From Armatimonadota bacterium (GTDB taxonomy: Bacteria; Armatimonadota; Zipacnadia; Zipacnadales; JABUFB01), in assembly GCA_018056145.1 (NCBI GenBank), contig JAGPGE010000219.1:1-8687 (forward strand): a stretch of 8,687 bases of DNA. Reading direction: 5' to 3'. The notes beneath the pieces are model-generated. The model did no database searches. It saw only the letters and a list, made by a program, of their open reading frames with translations, and was not told where the DNA came from. Numbering within the stretch: position 1 is the stretch's first letter; every line of letters begins with the position of its first letter. Below, piece after piece: positions 6,780 to 8,687 of the stretch. The position numbers and the translations under genes were made by a program.

Positions 6780-8171
6780 CTACCCTCCCGCATCCTCCAG
6801 CATCACCTGTTCGACCACGCGGTGGACGCTGGCGGCGATGCGGTCCTCAATGTCGCCCTTCCAACGCCAGGCCGGGCGGCCGTATTCATCAAGATGCGGT
6901 CCGCCTTCATAGCCGCCCTCTTCCCAAACCCGCCGGGAGGGGATGTAGGCGGCCATATCATTGGCGTACCCGCAGACCCATGTGCCCGGGCCGAACTCCC
7001 GTTTGAACCGCAGCGAGTAGTCCACCACCGCTTCCCCGCCGATCCCGATGAAGAGAAGCTCCTTGCCGATGCGCCACGCCTGCACCGGGTAGGGGTACGA
7101 GGTGGGGAAAACCGTTCCTTGGTCGATGAGCTTCAGCATCCGTTTCGCCCACCGCTCCTGCACTGAAGCCGGTCCGGCGGCGATGGGCATGAGCTTTTCC
7201 CGGGTCACAAGCTCGTCGTATTCGAGGTCGATGAACTCGAAATCCGAGCGCAGAGCAACCGAGACCGGCTGCATCTCCCCGGCCAGCACTTCCTCCACCG
7301 CGTCGGACAGCATCTTGCCGTACTTCTCGCACAGATCCAGCTTGCGCCGGGGGATGGGGTTCTGGTCGCCCCCGCAGGCGTTGAAGAACATGGCTGTCAG
7401 TTCAGGATGGGCCGCTTCAAGGTTCACCTGCGCGAAGCCTGGGTAGTCGCCGCACCAGGTGTTGAAGGACAGGGTGGTCGGGTGGCAGGCGTACCCGAAG
7501 AGGACCGCGAGGAGGGCGCCGGACTCATCCCGCACCGCAAGAACCGGGACATAGTGATCGACTACGCCTCTCAGGGGCGTGCCCGCCGCTAGCATCGCGG
7601 GGACTTCGGCCTCCGAGTTCTCGCGGCGGTTCACCGCGAAAGTACACTTGCCTTCGCCCCAGGACAGCTGCGCGGGGCGCAGGTTGTCGAGCGCCTCGGC
7701 CACTGCCTCCACCACCTCGTCCTCCATCCAGTCTGAGTACTCTTTGACCAGCCTGCGCTGCTCATCGTCGGCGGGGTAGTAGTCAATGAGGTCGTCCTTC
7801 AGGCACGGCCCGCAGTGGTTGTGGCTGAAGGTGAGCATGAACTCGGACCGCAGAAGGCCGAAGCGCGAGGCGACCTTGGAGTAAAGGCTCTCGTAGATGG
7901 TCTTCGACATGCCCATGTGATCGGTGGTGGCCAGGACCACGCGCTTGCCCTGACCGTCTTGCAGGGCGAGGACTTTCACCCACAGATCGTGAATCTTCCC
8001 GTCCGGTGGCCGGGCGGAACCGTATCCGGCAAGCCAGACTGGAGTCTCGGGTGTGATTACTCGGCGCGAAATGCCGACCTGCCAGGTCATGTCGTCAGCA
8101 CTCCCGTTCGACGTGGTCAACGCGACGGACATCAAGCTCAGTGCGAAGACCCCAAGTCGCATGTTCTTCAT
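6780..8171 (-). CDS. Exported neutral/alkaline non-lysosomal ceramidase-family protein
   Basis: 463 residues, matching the N-terminal catalytic domain of the neutral ceramidase family (PF04734) without the C-terminal immunoglobulin-like domain of full-length ceramidases. Residues 1 to about 25 look like a Sec signal ending GSA-DD. Family landmarks are WQVGISRRVITPETPVWLAGY (near 30-50), the zinc/catalytic motif SHNHCGP (116-122), ACHPTTLS (228-235, H230), FNACGGDQNP (263-272), GGEAV (378-382, E380) and GYANDMAAYIPSRR (401-414, Y409). H117, H230, E380 and Y409 line up by motif with the four zinc ligands of known ceramidases. The usual nucleophile motif GDxSP reads G268-D269-Q270-N271-P272, so the serine appears to be asparagine; true ceramidase activity is doubtful. 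Start ATG 8171 has only a weak AAGGG-type site; an in-frame ATG at 8162 is an alternative. It follows the next gene by 45 bases on the same strand. Confidence 0.9.
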   Translation of the reverse strand: MKNMRLGVFALSLMSVALTTSNGSADDMTWQVGISRRVITPETPVWLAGYGSARPPDGKIHDLWVKVLALQDGQGKRVVLATTDHMGMSKTIYESLYSKVASRFGLLRSEFMLTFSHNHCGPCLKDDLIDYYPADDEQRRLVKEYSDWMEDEVVEAVAEALDNLRPAQLSWGEGKCTFAVNRRENSEAEVPAMLAAGTPLRGVVDHYVPVLAVRDESGALLAVLFGYACHPTTLSFNTWCGDYPGFAQVNLEAAHPELTAMFFNACGGDQNPIPRRKLDLCEKYGKMLSDAVEEVLAGEMQPVSVALRSDFEFIDLEYDELVTREKLMPIAAGPASVQERWAKRMLKLIDQGTVFPTSYPYPVQAWRIGKELLFIGIGGEAVVDYSLRFKREFGPGTWVCGYANDMAAYIPSRRVWEEGGYEGGPHLDEYGRPAWRWKGDIEDRIAASVHRVVEQVMLEDAGG

Positions 8172-8216
8172 TCCGCCCTTTCGAACCGCAGGGTGGCCAC
8201 AGCGGCTCTTGCTGGT

Positions 8217-8687
8217 TCAGAATGCAATGTAGCCGGCGGGTTCCATGGGGCGCGGTTCCGGCGGCCCTCCGGCGGGCAAGGATGCGTCCCAGTTGCGGCG
8301 GATCAGCAAGTCCAGCCCCATGCCGGCTTGTTTTGCAATGCAGGTGCACGGCCCGGACATGAAGTCGAGGAGCATGAGGGCCGGGTCAGCGGTGCCGTCG
8401 ACTGCGGGCACCGGGCCCTCCACGTGTCCCCGGCCGAAACACCCGAACAGAAGCGGGCCGCTCTGGGCCCCGTCCTGCAAAGGCAGCGCCCGCAGTTGCT
8501 TCACCAGCCACGTCTCTTCGGGCGCCCCGGCGTCGATCTCCAAAAAGCCCGGGTTCACATCGAACTGCTTTGCGGTCTCGATGGCCTGCAGCGCCGCCTG
8601 CCGTGCCCTCGCGGTAGCATCGGAATCCTCGCCCGACAGCAGGATCAGCACGCCCTGCTTGCGTTCCTCGACGATCATGTCGGCGAT
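8217..8687 (-). CDS. Unknown protein with thioredoxin-fold-like pattern, 5' end outside window
   Basis: An open frame of 156 residues ending at TGA 8219-8217 and continuing past the right edge. The first in-window ATG (8678) has no ribosome binding site and the frame is open before it, so the real start is probably outside. Order of elements: a hydrophobic strand QGVLILLSG (11-19), a helix (about 25-42), a strand GFLEIDAG (47-54), a helix WLVKQLRAL (60-68), then GPLLFGCFGRGHVEGPV (77-93). That resembles the second half of a thioredoxin fold, with P78 at the place of the cis-proline. No CxxC is visible; cysteines are C83 and the pair C114-T-C116 in MSGPCTCIAKQ. The tail (about 137-156) is Pro/Gly-rich. 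It is 45 bases upstream of the ceramidase-family gene on the same strand, so likely the same transcript. I do not recognise the family. Confidence 0.75.
   Translation of the reverse strand: MADMIVEERKQGVLILLSGEDSDATARARQAALQAIETAKQFDVNPGFLEIDAGAPEETWLVKQLRALPLQDGAQSGPLLFGCFGRGHVEGPVPAVDGTADPALMLLDFMSGPCTCIAKQAGMGLDLLIRRNWDASLPAGGPPEPRPMEPAGYIAF

Noticed and set aside
8676..8678. ATG at 8678 as the true start of the last gene
   Set aside because: No Shine-Dalgarno precedes it, the frame is open to the window edge, and it falls just before a strand that looks internal to a fold.

Overview
The window is high-GC bacterial DNA with tight gene packing, GTG/ATG starts and purine-rich ribosome binding sites. 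No RNA gene, insertion sequence, CRISPR array or phage gene is visible. The lipoprotein-type substrate-binding protein, the very large exported glycosidase-like protein and the exported neutral-ceramidase-family protein together resemble gene sets of environmental polysaccharide degraders such as Planctomycetota, Armatimonadota, Lentisphaerota/Verrucomicrobiota or related uncultured phyla. That placement is an impression from family content; nothing in the window fixes the phylum.

Layout. (1) Positions 1-3055, minus strand, hold a compact CUT2 (ribose/galactose-type) ABC sugar importer operon. In transcription order it encodes a two-domain ATPase (3055-1526), a membrane permease (1533-472, overlapping the ATPase by 8 bases) and a lipoprotein substrate-binding protein (437 to beyond the left edge; 145 residues visible). 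(2) Positions 3056-3203 are a 148-base divergent regulatory region. It has a sigma70-like promoter for the rightward gene, three GCGCTG hexamers at 7-base period just downstream of it, and an imperfect inverted repeat in the leader of the ABC operon. (3) Positions 3204-6635, plus strand, encode a 1143-residue exported multidomain protein with an apparent TIM-barrel glycosidase core, resembling DUF6259-type proteins. (4) Positions 6636-6779 separate convergent genes; they start with a G-quadruplex motif that includes the stop codon, followed by an alternating CG tract. (5) Positions 8171-6780, minus strand, encode an exported neutral/alkaline ceramidase-family protein whose usual nucleophilic serine appears replaced. 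(6) Positions 8687-8217, minus strand, are the 3' part of a gene of unknown function with a thioredoxin-fold-like pattern, probably co-transcribed with the ceramidase-family gene.

Working model (inference): the exported glycosidase-like protein releases a sugar outside the cytoplasm, the lipoprotein captures it, and the permease/ATPase pair imports it. The ceramidase-family enzyme could process an amide- or lipid-linked part of the same substrate, or be unrelated. The divergent arrangement and shared regulatory region suggest joint control by a sugar-responsive repressor, but no regulator gene is in the window.
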